Assembly (NCBI RefSeq): GCF_022227765.1
Contig: NZ_JAJMLZ010000010.1
Coordinates: 81,501 to 145,500 of the forward strand
Reading direction: 5' to 3'
Length of the DNA: 64,000 nucleotides
DNA from: Ectothiorhodospira shaposhnikovii
Lineage (GTDB): Bacteria; Pseudomonadota; Gammaproteobacteria; Ectothiorhodospirales; Ectothiorhodospiraceae
The position numbers and the translations under genes were made by a program. This document shows, one piece after another, positions 39,379 through 47,375 of the stretch. The notes under the pieces are model-generated. The model had not been told where the DNA came from, did no database searches, and worked only from the letters and a program-made list of their open reading frames with translations. Positions within the stretch are counted from its first letter, which is position 1. Every line of letters starts with the position of its first letter.

Positions 39379-41001
39379 TCACTGCCGCCAGCCCGAAATC
39401 ACCCGGGGGCTACCATCCACAAACCGGGCCCACTCCGGCGTCCGGTGTACCCGCCCCTGATCATCCACGGTCAGGGTGCCCGTCAGACCATGGAGACGCT
39501 CCCCGCCTCCCTGTTGCAAAGTGCCCAGCCGCATCCCCAGCCGATAGGCATCATAGCCAAAGGCCCCCATGCGCGGCCATCGCTGCAGGGAGGCATCCAG
39601 CGATGTCTCCAGGCCGGCCCGGGGACCGGTCTGGCCAAGCAACCAGGGCATGTCGGCCACCAGCACACCCTCCATATCCCGGTCCACACCCGGATCCATA
39701 CGCCCGGAGAAGACGTGGGAGGTGGCAAAAACCGGCAGATCACCCGCCTGATGGAAACGCAACTGGGGCACGATCAGCCGGGCATGACGGGGTTCGCCGG
39801 AGATGAACACCATGTCCACATCCCGACGCCCGCGCCCCTGTTCATCCGCCATCACACCGGCACGGATCACATCGCCAAAGTCCGTGGCCTGATGGGGAAA
39901 GGTCTGCACTGATCGCACTTCCCCGCCCAGGGCTTCAAACCGGGCACGAAAGGCGACCCGCAGCCGCTCGCCCAGATCCGTGCGCGGCACCATCACCACC
40001 GCCCGTCGGTGCCCCTGGGCAAAGGCCCGCTGGGCCGCTTCGACCGCTTCATCCTCGGGATTGAGGCCGAAACGGAAAAAATGCGCCGGATACTGCCTGC
40101 GTCCTTCCCCATGATTCAGGGCCAGCACCGGCACTGGCAACGCGCCGGGACGAGCAGCCAGCCGGTCCACGGCCTCCCGGGACAAGGGGCCGATGACCAG
40201 ATCCGCCCCCTCGCGCACGGCTTCCTCGTAATGACGCAGCACATCGCCGGCATCCTCACCCATATCGTGGACACGCAACACGACGGACGAGGCGACGCCG
40301 GCGTCCTCGTGGGCCGCCTCAATCCCCTGCAGGATGCCGCGGGCGACGCTGCCGTAACGCCCGGTCAGGGGCAGGATGACCGCGATCCGGCGCGGCGGCG
40401 AGCCACTGCCCGCCATGCCCGTCCGCTGTGAAATCGGTGTTCCCGCACCGGTGACCGTGCCAGGCAGGGAGCCGGTCGAAGACGGCGCGACCGGCCGTGT
40501 GGGCACCAAGGCCACCCGCACTGCAGAGGGCGGCTCGATCCCCCGTGAGCGCAATGCCTCATCCAGACGATTCACCGTATCCGGGCTGGATGCCCGGCTT
40601 CTCAGGGCCCGTAATTCAGCGGTATCCAGCCCTTGCAGCCAGTGCATCAGTTGCTGCCGTGCCCATGCCTGCGAAGCGGCATCCTCCGCCAGGGCATGGG
40701 CACGATTCCAGGTGGTGATCGCATCCAGATGACGTCCCAGCGCCGCCTCGGCCTGGGCACGGATGGCCAAGGACTGCAGCGCCAGGGTCGTGGACAGACG
40801 ATGGGATTCCAGCGGCAGATGACGCAATGCCTGCAGGGGATCCTGCTGCTCCAGTGCCATCCTGGCCGCCTGGAGCCGGTCATCATCACCGGCCAGCGCG
40901 GGCATGAACGCCGTCACCAGCAACAGGCAAAGACCGAGGAGCAAACCATGCAACCCTGGCAGATGGGTGCATCGCCCCGACACAACGCCACTGCGCATCA
41001 T
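39379..41001 (-). CDS. lpoA: LpoA/LppC-family periplasmic protein, non-lipidated form
   Basis: About 540 residues. The signal peptide LLVTAFMPALA is followed by GDDD. Residues about 30-130 form a helical TPR-like domain, and residues about 190-540 a periplasmic-binding-protein fold (RRIAVILPLTGRYGSVARGI, ADLVIGPLSREAVDRL, AVVMVPRTDLGERLRVAFRA). This is the two-domain layout of LpoA, the outer-membrane activator of PBP1A. The lipobox cysteine of LpoA is missing, so it is probably soluble in the periplasm. The ATG at 41001 has AAGGG eight bases upstream. The gene symbol is by domain similarity. Confidence 0.8.
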   Translation of the reverse strand: MMRSGVVSGRCTHLPGLHGLLLGLCLLLVTAFMPALAGDDDRLQAARMALEQQDPLQALRHLPLESHRLSTTLALQSLAIRAQAEAALGRHLDAITTWNRAHALAEDAASQAWARQQLMHWLQGLDTAELRALRSRASSPDTVNRLDEALRSRGIEPPSAVRVALVPTRPVAPSSTGSLPGTVTGAGTPISQRTGMAGSGSPPRRIAVILPLTGRYGSVARGILQGIEAAHEDAGVASSVVLRVHDMGEDAGDVLRHYEEAVREGADLVIGPLSREAVDRLAARPGALPVPVLALNHGEGRRQYPAHFFRFGLNPEDEAVEAAQRAFAQGHRRAVVMVPRTDLGERLRVAFRARFEALGGEVRSVQTFPHQATDFGDVIRAGVMADEQGRGRRDVDMVFISGEPRHARLIVPQLRFHQAGDLPVFATSHVFSGRMDPGVDRDMEGVLVADMPWLLGQTGPRAGLETSLDASLQRWPRMGAFGYDAYRLGMRLGTLQQGGGERLHGLTGTLTVDDQGRVHRTPEWARFVDGSPRVISGWRQ

Positions 41002-41109
41002 GACCTGACCCTTCGATGATCGAATTTCCATGGTGAATCCATGAGCGGATATCCCCCTGTGTCGGCTTCCCCCTCATTTTCTTGACCCGGCCATGGATGT
41101 TCCGAACCC

Positions 41110-41176
41110 GTCATTCCCGCGAACGCGGGAATCCAGTCACGGTGCCCCCATGGACTCCCGCTTTCGCGGGAGTGAC
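41110..41176. repeat. REPIN-like palindromic element, copy 2
   Basis: The left half is GTCATTCCCGCGAACGCGGG and the right half ACTCCCGCTTTCGCGGGAGT with GAC, joined by about 24 bases. It has the same inverted-hairpin layout as copy 1. Confidence 0.85.
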
Positions 41177-41211
41177 GGCTGATAAATACGGGAGTGACGC
41201 CGGGGAATAAC
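41168..41211. repeat. 22-base tandem duplication at the edge of element copy 2
   Basis: Two adjacent 22-base units begin GGGAGTGACG and end in AATAC or AATAAC. The first unit begins inside the right half of the element, so the duplication was made from the element edge. Confidence 0.75.
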
Positions 41212-41237
41212 GGCCGGAGACAGGGTCGGAATATTCC

Positions 41238-41265
41238 TAAAGAGTTCCATGCCCCCGGCCGATAC
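41238..41265 (+). promoter_or_regulatory. Sigma-28 (FliA)-like promoter of flgP-flgT
   Basis: TAAAGAGT (41238-41245) and GCCGATAC (41258-41265) match the E. coli FliA consensus TAAAGTTT and GCCGATAA, with one extra spacer base (TAAA-N16 instead of N15). It predicts a start near 41273, about 134 bases upstream of the flgP ATG. Confidence 0.6.
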
Positions 41266-41406
41266 GTTCAATGAAGGGGACATTCATCGGATATCCCACG
41301 AAGTGCCCGGGTATAGGCTGAGGCATGGCCGCGGCGAGGTCATGTCGGCAGATCGATGGGACACTGCAGGAATAACTAAGGCTGGTTCCATCTCAAGGAG
41401 ATAAAA

Positions 41407-42057
41407 ATGAAAAAAATGAGTCTGCTGTTGCTCGTGCTCATACTCTCGTTCGTCACTTCCGCCTGCGCACAGCACTACGCACATCCTCCCGTCGTCTACC
41501 ATGGACACTATGAAGACCGGGTCATTCGGGTCAGCGGCTACGGCGCGGTGACACCCAGCGTCCATCAGACCCAGGCACAACTCAAGCTCAATGCCATGCG
41601 CGCCAGCCGCCTGGATGCCTATCGCAATCTGGCCGAAAGTGTCTACGGCATCAACCTGGAAGGCAGCTCCACCGTCAGGGACATGGCGGCACGCCATGAC
41701 CAGATCCGAACCTATGTCAATGCCAAGGTCACCGGTGCCCGGGTGGTGGATGTCATCCTTGCCGATGACGACATCTACGAGACTGTCCTGGAGCTCACCG
41801 TCGGCCGCCAGTTCTACAGTTGTGTCACCCAGCCGCAAACCTGCATGGTGCCGGTGGGCGCGCCGGTCAGAAGCCCGGCTTATGTGGCTCCGGCGGCGCC
41901 TTATCACCCTGCCGTCGTACCCAACCAGTGCGGTGCCTGGGGCTGCGCCCCCATCCGCCGGGCCGCCCCGCGCCCCTACTGGCAACACTGCGCCGGATCC
42001 TACTGTGATTACGGCCCCGGCGGTTACAATGCACCTTACCATTACTATCCCCGTTGA
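41407..42057 (+). CDS. flgP: FlgP-like flagellar outer-membrane lipoprotein (LPP20 family)
   Basis: A 216-residue exported protein with a signal peptide and a plausible lipidation cysteine at residue 20 (FVTSACAQ; the -3 residue is Thr, which is not ideal). Residues about 40-135 match the LPP20/FlgP core, with QLKLNAMRASRLDAYRNLAE and TVYETVLEL-like strands. The C-terminal 75 residues are rich in proline, tyrosine and cysteine and are unusual. FlgP forms the outer-membrane basal disc or H-ring support in Vibrio and Campylobacter. AAGGAG lies at ideal spacing. It overlaps the leader of flgT. Confidence 0.8.
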   Translation: MKKMSLLLLVLILSFVTSACAQHYAHPPVVYHGHYEDRVIRVSGYGAVTPSVHQTQAQLKLNAMRASRLDAYRNLAESVYGINLEGSSTVRDMAARHDQIRTYVNAKVTGARVVDVILADDDIYETVLELTVGRQFYSCVTQPQTCMVPVGAPVRSPAYVAPAAPYHPAVVPNQCGAWGCAPIRRAAPRPYWQHCAGSYCDYGPGGYNAPYHYYPR

Positions 42058-42071
42058 CCGGGAGGTTCGCC

Positions 42072-42959
42072 GTGAAGGTGCTCTTGCTGCTGGCCCTGCT
42101 CTGTCTGCCCGGTGCAGTGCTGGCTGACGTGATCTTTGCCGAGGGCGTGGCGTCCTCGGCCGGAAGATCGATCACCGAAGCCCGGCGGGATGCCCTGGAA
42201 GACGCCCTATGGAACGCCTCTGCCCAGCTGGGCATCACGGTGAGGGGACGATCCCAGGTAGGTGAGGCCGCGGTGATCCAGGACGATACCCGCCTGGACA
42301 CCGCGGCCCGCATTTCACGGTATGACATTGTCGGGGAATGGCAGGAAGGGGACATCTACCATGTCCGCATCCGGGTGGACGCCGCACAGGCCCTGTGCGG
42401 TGACCCGGATGCCCGGATGGGCGCCGTCCACTTCCCACTTCTGCAACCCCATCAGCAGCTCACCAGCAGTCTCAACGGCATCGAACCCGGGGTGCCCAAT
42501 GAAATTCTTCACCGCCTTTCCATCCGTACGGGAACACCGCCACGGCGAGCGGAACATCGCCGGCTGCTGGAACCCCTGAACGGACTACCCAATCCCCACG
42601 CACCGGAGATCCGCGAACGGGCACGACGCCTGGCCCGGGAGATGGAGGTCAACTACCTGCTGGCCGGGGTGATCATCGACATCGGCTATGAAAACGTCGG
42701 CCTCATCCGCAACACCTACCTTCGTCGCAGTGAAGTGGAAATCTACGTGTTTGCCGGTGACACCGGAGAACTGCTCCTGCAGCGCCGAGCGGCCCGTGAA
42801 GCCAAGGGCGACGTACTCTACCCCACGCCGGTGGCCTTCGGCAGCCGGCGTTTTTATGAATCACGCTACGGAGAAGCCTTCGACTGGGTGCTGGACCGGC
42901 TCAGTCAGGAAATCAGCGGCCTGCTGGCCTGCCCACCGGGAGATCGGGCTTTCGATTGA
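42072..42959 (+). CDS. flgT: FlgT-like flagellar H-ring protein
   Basis: About 295 residues with a Sec signal peptide (LLLLALLCLPGAVLA). The N-terminal domain (FAEGVASSAGRSITEARRDAL and DALWNASAQLGITV) matches the FlgT N-terminal pattern. The middle and C-terminal parts resemble the TolB-like and barrel domains of FlgT. FlgT forms the H-ring around the LP-ring of polar sodium- and proton-driven flagella. The start chosen is GTG at 42072, with GGGAGG six bases upstream. It follows flgP closely. FlgO is not present here. Confidence 0.78.
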   Translation: MKVLLLLALLCLPGAVLADVIFAEGVASSAGRSITEARRDALEDALWNASAQLGITVRGRSQVGEAAVIQDDTRLDTAARISRYDIVGEWQEGDIYHVRIRVDAAQALCGDPDARMGAVHFPLLQPHQQLTSSLNGIEPGVPNEILHRLSIRTGTPPRRAEHRRLLEPLNGLPNPHAPEIRERARRLAREMEVNYLLAGVIIDIGYENVGLIRNTYLRRSEVEIYVFAGDTGELLLQRRAAREAKGDVLYPTPVAFGSRRFYESRYGEAFDWVLDRLSQEISGLLACPPGDRAFD

Positions 42960-42965
42960 TCATTA

Positions 42966-43050
42966 TGGTGCCCGGAGCCGGACTCGAACCGGCACGGCCA
43001 AAGCCGAGGGATTTTAAATCCCTTGCGTCTACCAATTTCGCCATCCGGGC
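42966..43050 (-). tRNA. tRNA-Leu (anticodon UAA)
   Basis: An 85-base class II tRNA with the acceptor stem GCCCGGA/TCCGGGC, encoded CCA and a long variable arm. The anticodon loop TTTAAAA carries UAA (43014-43016). Sequence is close to E. coli tRNA-Leu(UAA). It is convergent with flgT, six bases from its stop. Confidence 0.97.
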
Positions 43051-43132
43051 AGGACAGGGCGAGAGTGCGAGGCACCGGATTATACCCGAAACAGGCACTG
43101 GAAGAATGTGCCCGACACGCTAAGATTCGGGA

Positions 43133-44413
43133 TTGACCTATTTCACATCGACGCCGCCCGTGTTTCCGACCCTCACATCCGTATCCACCCTGCTCCTGGG
43201 CATGGGCATCCTGCTCTGCGGCTCCGGCATGCTGGGTACCCTGCTGGGCCTGAGCGCCGCCCAGGAAGGCCTGCCGAGCTGGCTGATCGGCCTGGTCATG
43301 TCCGGCTTCTTCATGGGCTTCATCATCGGCTCGTTCCTCTGCCCCCGCCTGATCCGACGGGTGGGACACATCCGTGCCTTCGCCGCCCTGGCCGCCGTGT
43401 CGGCCATCGCCGCCCTGCTCCACGGTCTGATCTTCGATCCCTGGGTGTGGTGGGTGTTGCGCATCTTCAACGGCATCTCGGTGGTGGGGCTTTACATGGT
43501 CATCGAAAGCTGGCTCAACGAACGGGCACGACAGAACCGGGGCCAGATCTTCGCCTTCTACATGACGGTCTGCCTGGTGATGCTGGGCGTGGGACAGTTC
43601 CTGGTACTGATCTACGGACCGGGGCATCTGGCCAGCTATGCCCTGGTGGCCATTCTGTTCTCCCTGGGGCTGATCCCCATCGCCCTGACGCCGGCCTTGC
43701 AGCCCACGCCCATCAAGGCCCAGGCCCTGCCGCTGAAGACCCTCTATGGCAGGACGCCGGTGGGCGTGGTCGGAGCGCTGGTGGCGGGGATCGCCTCGGG
43801 CGGGTTCTGGGGGTTCGGAGCCATCTATGCCCAGCAGTCCGGCATCGAACCCCTGGGGGTGGCCGCCTTCGTCAGCGCCGTGATCCTGGGCGGCGCCCTG
43901 CTGCAATGGCCCATCGGCTTTTTCTCCGACCATCGGGACCGGCGCTGGGTGCTGGTCTTTGCCTGTGCCGGCGCGGCCCTGGCGGCCCTGAGCATCTTCA
44001 TGACCGTGGATCAGTCACTGCTGGTACTGCTGGTGGCGGCCCTGTTCTACGGCGGGTTTGCTTTCAGTCTCTACGCCCTGGCGGTGGCCCATACCCATGA
44101 CCGACTGGATGTCACCCAGGTGCTGGAAGGCACCCAGGGGCTGCTGTTGCTCAACGGCATCGGTGCCACCCTGGGGCCGTTGCTGGCCGGGATTGCGGTG
44201 AGTGTCGCATCCATCAGCGTGCTGCCCCTGCTGTTCGGGAGCATCATCCTGCTGCTGTCCCTGTTCGCGCTATGGCGAATCCTGCGGGAACCTCCGGTGG
44301 CGCCCGAGGAGAAGGCCGGCTTCGTGCCGGTCACCCGTACCTCGGCGGTGGCGGCCGAACTGGACCCCCGCACCGAACTGCAACCGGAGCTGGACCTGGA
44401 ACACAAGCCCTGA
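43133..44413 (+). CDS. MFS transporter (YcaD-like)
   Basis: An inner-membrane protein of about 426 residues with twelve hydrophobic helices in two halves separated by a loop near residue 200. The motif between helices 2 and 3 is FLCPRLIRRVGHIRAF, the MFS motif A position. The segment VIESWLNERARQNRGQIFAF is typical of the YcaD/MFS_1 family. The substrate is unknown. The start is uncertain: TTG at 43133 or GTG at 43160, both with weak ribosome-binding sites. The acidic tail LDPRTELQPELDLEHKP is cytoplasmic. It is divergent from tRNA-Leu. Confidence 0.82.
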   Translation: MTYFTSTPPVFPTLTSVSTLLLGMGILLCGSGMLGTLLGLSAAQEGLPSWLIGLVMSGFFMGFIIGSFLCPRLIRRVGHIRAFAALAAVSAIAALLHGLIFDPWVWWVLRIFNGISVVGLYMVIESWLNERARQNRGQIFAFYMTVCLVMLGVGQFLVLIYGPGHLASYALVAILFSLGLIPIALTPALQPTPIKAQALPLKTLYGRTPVGVVGALVAGIASGGFWGFGAIYAQQSGIEPLGVAAFVSAVILGGALLQWPIGFFSDHRDRRWVLVFACAGAALAALSIFMTVDQSLLVLLVAALFYGGFAFSLYALAVAHTHDRLDVTQVLEGTQGLLLLNGIGATLGPLLAGIAVSVASISVLPLLFGSIILLLSLFALWRILREPPVAPEEKAGFVPVTRTSAVAAELDPRTELQPELDLEHKP

Positions 44414-44431
44414 CCGTTCTTCCCTACCCCC

Positions 44432-47194
44432 TCACCCGGTGACCACCGACCGCCCGCGGGTGCGCAGGCCGATCAGGGCGGCATGCCGGATACTCTGGAG
44501 CAGGGCCTGGCGGCCGGTGCCGGTGCAGGGGATCCAGGGCCGGGGCGGGTCATTGAGGGCCTCGCGCAGGACCCGGCCCAGGGTGGTCCGCATCATAGTC
44601 ATGAGAACCACCGCGTCGGCCTCCGACGCCTGACGCTTGAGGTGATTGACATCACGCCCCCAGTTGGAAGACCAGCCGGTGTGACGAAACTCCACCCGGA
44701 CTCCCGGCCACTGGTCGGTGATTTCCCGGATCAGGTCATCACTGTACCGGGCCTGGATCTCGTTACCACCCACGAACAAGACGGTCAGCTCGGCCCCGCC
44801 CTCCAGTTGCTCCAGCAGTTCGCTGTCCTCGTCGTGTTCCGCCTCGGCACCGGGCAAAACCAGATCTTCATACTGGGCCGGGGCCGCGCCGCACTCGCGG
44901 AATAGCGCCAGGGTCTGAGCGGCCTCCAGGGGCCGGGCATCGCGCAGGGCAAAGAACAGGGCCCTGAGTTGGGCAAAGGCTTCCGGATCACGGCCCAACC
45001 GGCGATACAGGCGGAACCGGGCGCGCAGGATATCCGTCTCCGACCAGGCCGGATCCAGCCGGGCCGGCGCCTCCAGCAGATCGAGCATGGGTTCGCAGAA
45101 CCGGGAATCCTCATGGGCCAGGTGCTCCAGCCCGTCCAGCCCCTCCTGAGCCGTCTCCAGTCGCCCCGCCGACAGGGCCGCCGACACCAGCAGTGACAGA
45201 CGTTCCCAGCGGGCCTGCAGCGGCTGATCAGCGCCATCCCGGCACAGGATCTGCAGATCGTCCAACAGCCGGGATGAGCGGGCAAACCATTCCGGCCGGT
45301 GGATCAGCGGCAGGACGGCCTGTCCGTGCCGACACCACAGGGATTCGGCAATCTCTCCCGCCAGGGCCGGATCCACCAGATCCGCGCATTCCAGCAGACG
45401 CTGCATCCCCCACTCCGGCCACGGGGCCGCGGACGGGTCCCGCGCCAGCAGCATCCGCCAGGTCTCCATGGCCGCCTGGGCCGAGGCGGCATCCAGCCGG
45501 GCCATCATGAGCACGGCCTGCATGAAACGGCAGCGATCCACCAACAACGGACGCTCCGGGTCCTGGGCATCGGTTTCCGTCATCATCCCGATCAGGGCGG
45601 CATTCACATGCATCAGGGCCTGCTCCCGGGCCTCGTCACCGCTGTCGGTCTCCATCCAGCGCAGAAAATCCCGCACCCCCAGGGCATAGTGAGCCCCCAG
45701 GGCCGCCGACCCGAATCGTTCCACCGCCTCGGTGAAATACCGCTCTCCCTGTCGGAGCTGGGCCAGGATCGCGCGCACCCGATCCAGGCCCGGCGGCAAC
45801 ACCAGTTCGGCCAGGGAACGAAAGCCCCCCAGCACCAGCCCCATGTCCGCATGCAACCGGGGCGACATCAGACGCCCTTCGGCGATCAGCCCGGCAAAGG
45901 CCTCCTTCGCCGCGGAGAAATTGCCCTGCAACTGCAGGGCCTGGCCCAGACGGCGCCCCACCCCGGCCTCAAGAGCGGCCCGCTCGGTGATGTCCAATGC
46001 CACATGGGGCAGGCCCTCCCGCAGTTCCACCAGCAACACGTTGGCAATGGCTGCATCGCCTCGGTGGATGGCATCGGTGGCGGACTGGAGAATCAGCGCG
46101 GCGGTCGCCGGGGTCAGATGCCGGCGCTGGCCACGCAACAAGCGGGTGGCCTCGTTCTGGAATCCGTGGGTGAGTAAATAGGGGTGTACCTCGGTGAGCA
46201 TGCCGGCCCCGGCCCCGCCGGGGGTGGACGAAGCGGCCCGGAAGATGGCGGCATACCGGTGCAGGGCATCCCTGACCGAGGCATGATTCTGCTGCCGCAC
46301 GTAGCCGCTGAGCAGTCCCGCCAGATACCACTGGCGTCGTTCGTCATTCATCTCGGGGCGTCCCATGTCGGGACGTCGCCCGGGCAACAGGGCGTCGAGA
46401 AAACCCAGGTGAAAATAGCTGCGCTTGCGACTGGTATCCAGGGCATGTACCGATTCCACCAGATCCACCAATTCGTCGGGCTTGAGGGCCCGGTCTTCCT
46501 CGGCCAGAGTGGCGATGATCTGTTCCATCACCACCCGGTCCAGCTGAGTGAACTCCTCGGAAACATCCAGTACCGCCCGCTCGTTGGCCTCCTCCACCAC
46601 GATCGACTGCTCTTTCTGTCGGGCCGCTTCCGCCGCCGCCATGGCCTGGTCCAGGGCCGGCAGCACCGGGTCCAGAAACCGCCACAGATCCGGGTCCATC
46701 AGCTTGAGCACATGGAAATAGACACCCACCTCCATGGCCCCGAACTCCTCCACCAGGGCGTCCTTGGCCTTGACCATGTCGGCGGGGGGATGGATCTTGT
46801 CGTCCCCGCCCACCACGAAGCCCCGTTCATCATGGGGGACACCGCACAGATCCAGGAATCGGCACATGATGGCCGACTTGTAGTCGGCGAAGTACCCCAG
46901 GAACAGCAGAGTCCATTCCCGCGCCCCCAGAACCACCGGCACATGGGGCAGCAAAACATCGGCCAGCTGATGGTTGTTCATGCGCTTTAGGGTTTCAACG
47001 CGAAACCCCTTGCGGCGCGCCAGGGTCTTGAGGGTGGCGTCGCATACCAGCTCAAGCCGGGAGGCCGGCTCCCGCAGACGTTCCAGAAAGGAGATCACCG
47101 CCCGGTGTCGATCCAGGGGCAGCAGCCGATTCCAGACCGCCTTCCAGTCGTTGAGTCCCGCCTGCGGCATCGGTGCCGCCACGCCCCGGGCCAT
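44432..47194 (-). CDS. Large helical-repeat protein with C-terminal DUF2325 domain
   Basis: A cytoplasmic protein of about 920 residues. Residues 1-170 form a conserved-looking helical domain (FLERLREPASRLELVCDATL, FADYKSAIMCRFLDLCGVP). Residues about 220-780 are alpha-helical with TPR-like repeats rich in Ala, Leu and Arg. The last 118 residues form a Rossmann-like DUF2325 domain (LTVLFVGGNEIQARYSDDL, GRDVNHLKRQASEADAVVL, PWIPCTGTGRQALLQSI). The function of DUF2325 is not known. The start is ATG at 47194, with GGGGAGG six bases upstream. A 34-codon open frame ends two bases before this ATG (see leader). No membrane segments are seen. Confidence 0.75.
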   Translation of the reverse strand: MARGVAAPMPQAGLNDWKAVWNRLLPLDRHRAVISFLERLREPASRLELVCDATLKTLARRKGFRVETLKRMNNHQLADVLLPHVPVVLGAREWTLLFLGYFADYKSAIMCRFLDLCGVPHDERGFVVGGDDKIHPPADMVKAKDALVEEFGAMEVGVYFHVLKLMDPDLWRFLDPVLPALDQAMAAAEAARQKEQSIVVEEANERAVLDVSEEFTQLDRVVMEQIIATLAEEDRALKPDELVDLVESVHALDTSRKRSYFHLGFLDALLPGRRPDMGRPEMNDERRQWYLAGLLSGYVRQQNHASVRDALHRYAAIFRAASSTPGGAGAGMLTEVHPYLLTHGFQNEATRLLRGQRRHLTPATAALILQSATDAIHRGDAAIANVLLVELREGLPHVALDITERAALEAGVGRRLGQALQLQGNFSAAKEAFAGLIAEGRLMSPRLHADMGLVLGGFRSLAELVLPPGLDRVRAILAQLRQGERYFTEAVERFGSAALGAHYALGVRDFLRWMETDSGDEAREQALMHVNAALIGMMTETDAQDPERPLLVDRCRFMQAVLMMARLDAASAQAAMETWRMLLARDPSAAPWPEWGMQRLLECADLVDPALAGEIAESLWCRHGQAVLPLIHRPEWFARSSRLLDDLQILCRDGADQPLQARWERLSLLVSAALSAGRLETAQEGLDGLEHLAHEDSRFCEPMLDLLEAPARLDPAWSETDILRARFRLYRRLGRDPEAFAQLRALFFALRDARPLEAAQTLALFRECGAAPAQYEDLVLPGAEAEHDEDSELLEQLEGGAELTVLFVGGNEIQARYSDDLIREITDQWPGVRVEFRHTGWSSNWGRDVNHLKRQASEADAVVLMTMMRTTLGRVLREALNDPPRPWIPCTGTGRQALLQSIRHAALIGLRTRGRSVVTG

Positions 47195-47240
47195 GGTCAC
47201 CCTCCCCTTGCCGGTCCGCCGACCGGCGTCCGGACAATTC

Positions 47241-47263
47241 GGGAAGAAAGGCCCACAAGGGCC
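47241..47263 (-). terminator. Terminator-like hairpin in the leader of the DUF2325 gene
   Basis: On the minus strand GGCCC-TTGT-GGGCC is followed by TTTCTT. It lies between the proposed promoter (47308-47336) and the DUF2325 start. It could end the kinase transcript or attenuate the DUF2325 transcript. The stem is only five base pairs. Confidence 0.4.
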
Positions 47264-47307
47264 TGAAGCATAAGCAGATGTGCTGAAGGGTATCTGGGCA
47301 TACCCCG

Positions 47308-47336
47308 ATCATAGATGGGTCCCGGTGGCTCAACAA
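47308..47336 (-). promoter_or_regulatory. Sigma-70-like promoter of the DUF2325 gene
   Basis: TTGTTG and TATGAT are separated by 17 bases on the minus strand, with a predicted start near 47301. A short open frame (MPRYPSAHLLML..., 34 codons) begins just after the start and ends in TGA at 47197-47199, two bases before the gene's ATG. A leader peptide is possible but unproven. Confidence 0.55.
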
Positions 47337-47375
47337 TGGCCACGGGGCTGAATTTCACCCGGGGACGGGCCGCCG

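Larger units (their letters stand above)
41002..41406. other. Gene-free stretch between lpoA-like gene and flgP
   Basis: This 405-base divergent gap holds REPIN-like copy 2 (41110-41176), a 22-base tandem duplication at its right edge (41168-41211), and the sigma-28-like promoter for flgP (41238-41265). The remaining 130 bases before flgP form its leader, with AAGGAG directly in front of the ATG. Confidence 0.7.

Noticed and set aside
41284..42042. A 252-codon minus-strand frame opposite flgP.
   Set aside because: flgP has a signal peptide, an ideal ribosome-binding site and family motifs. The opposite frame has none.
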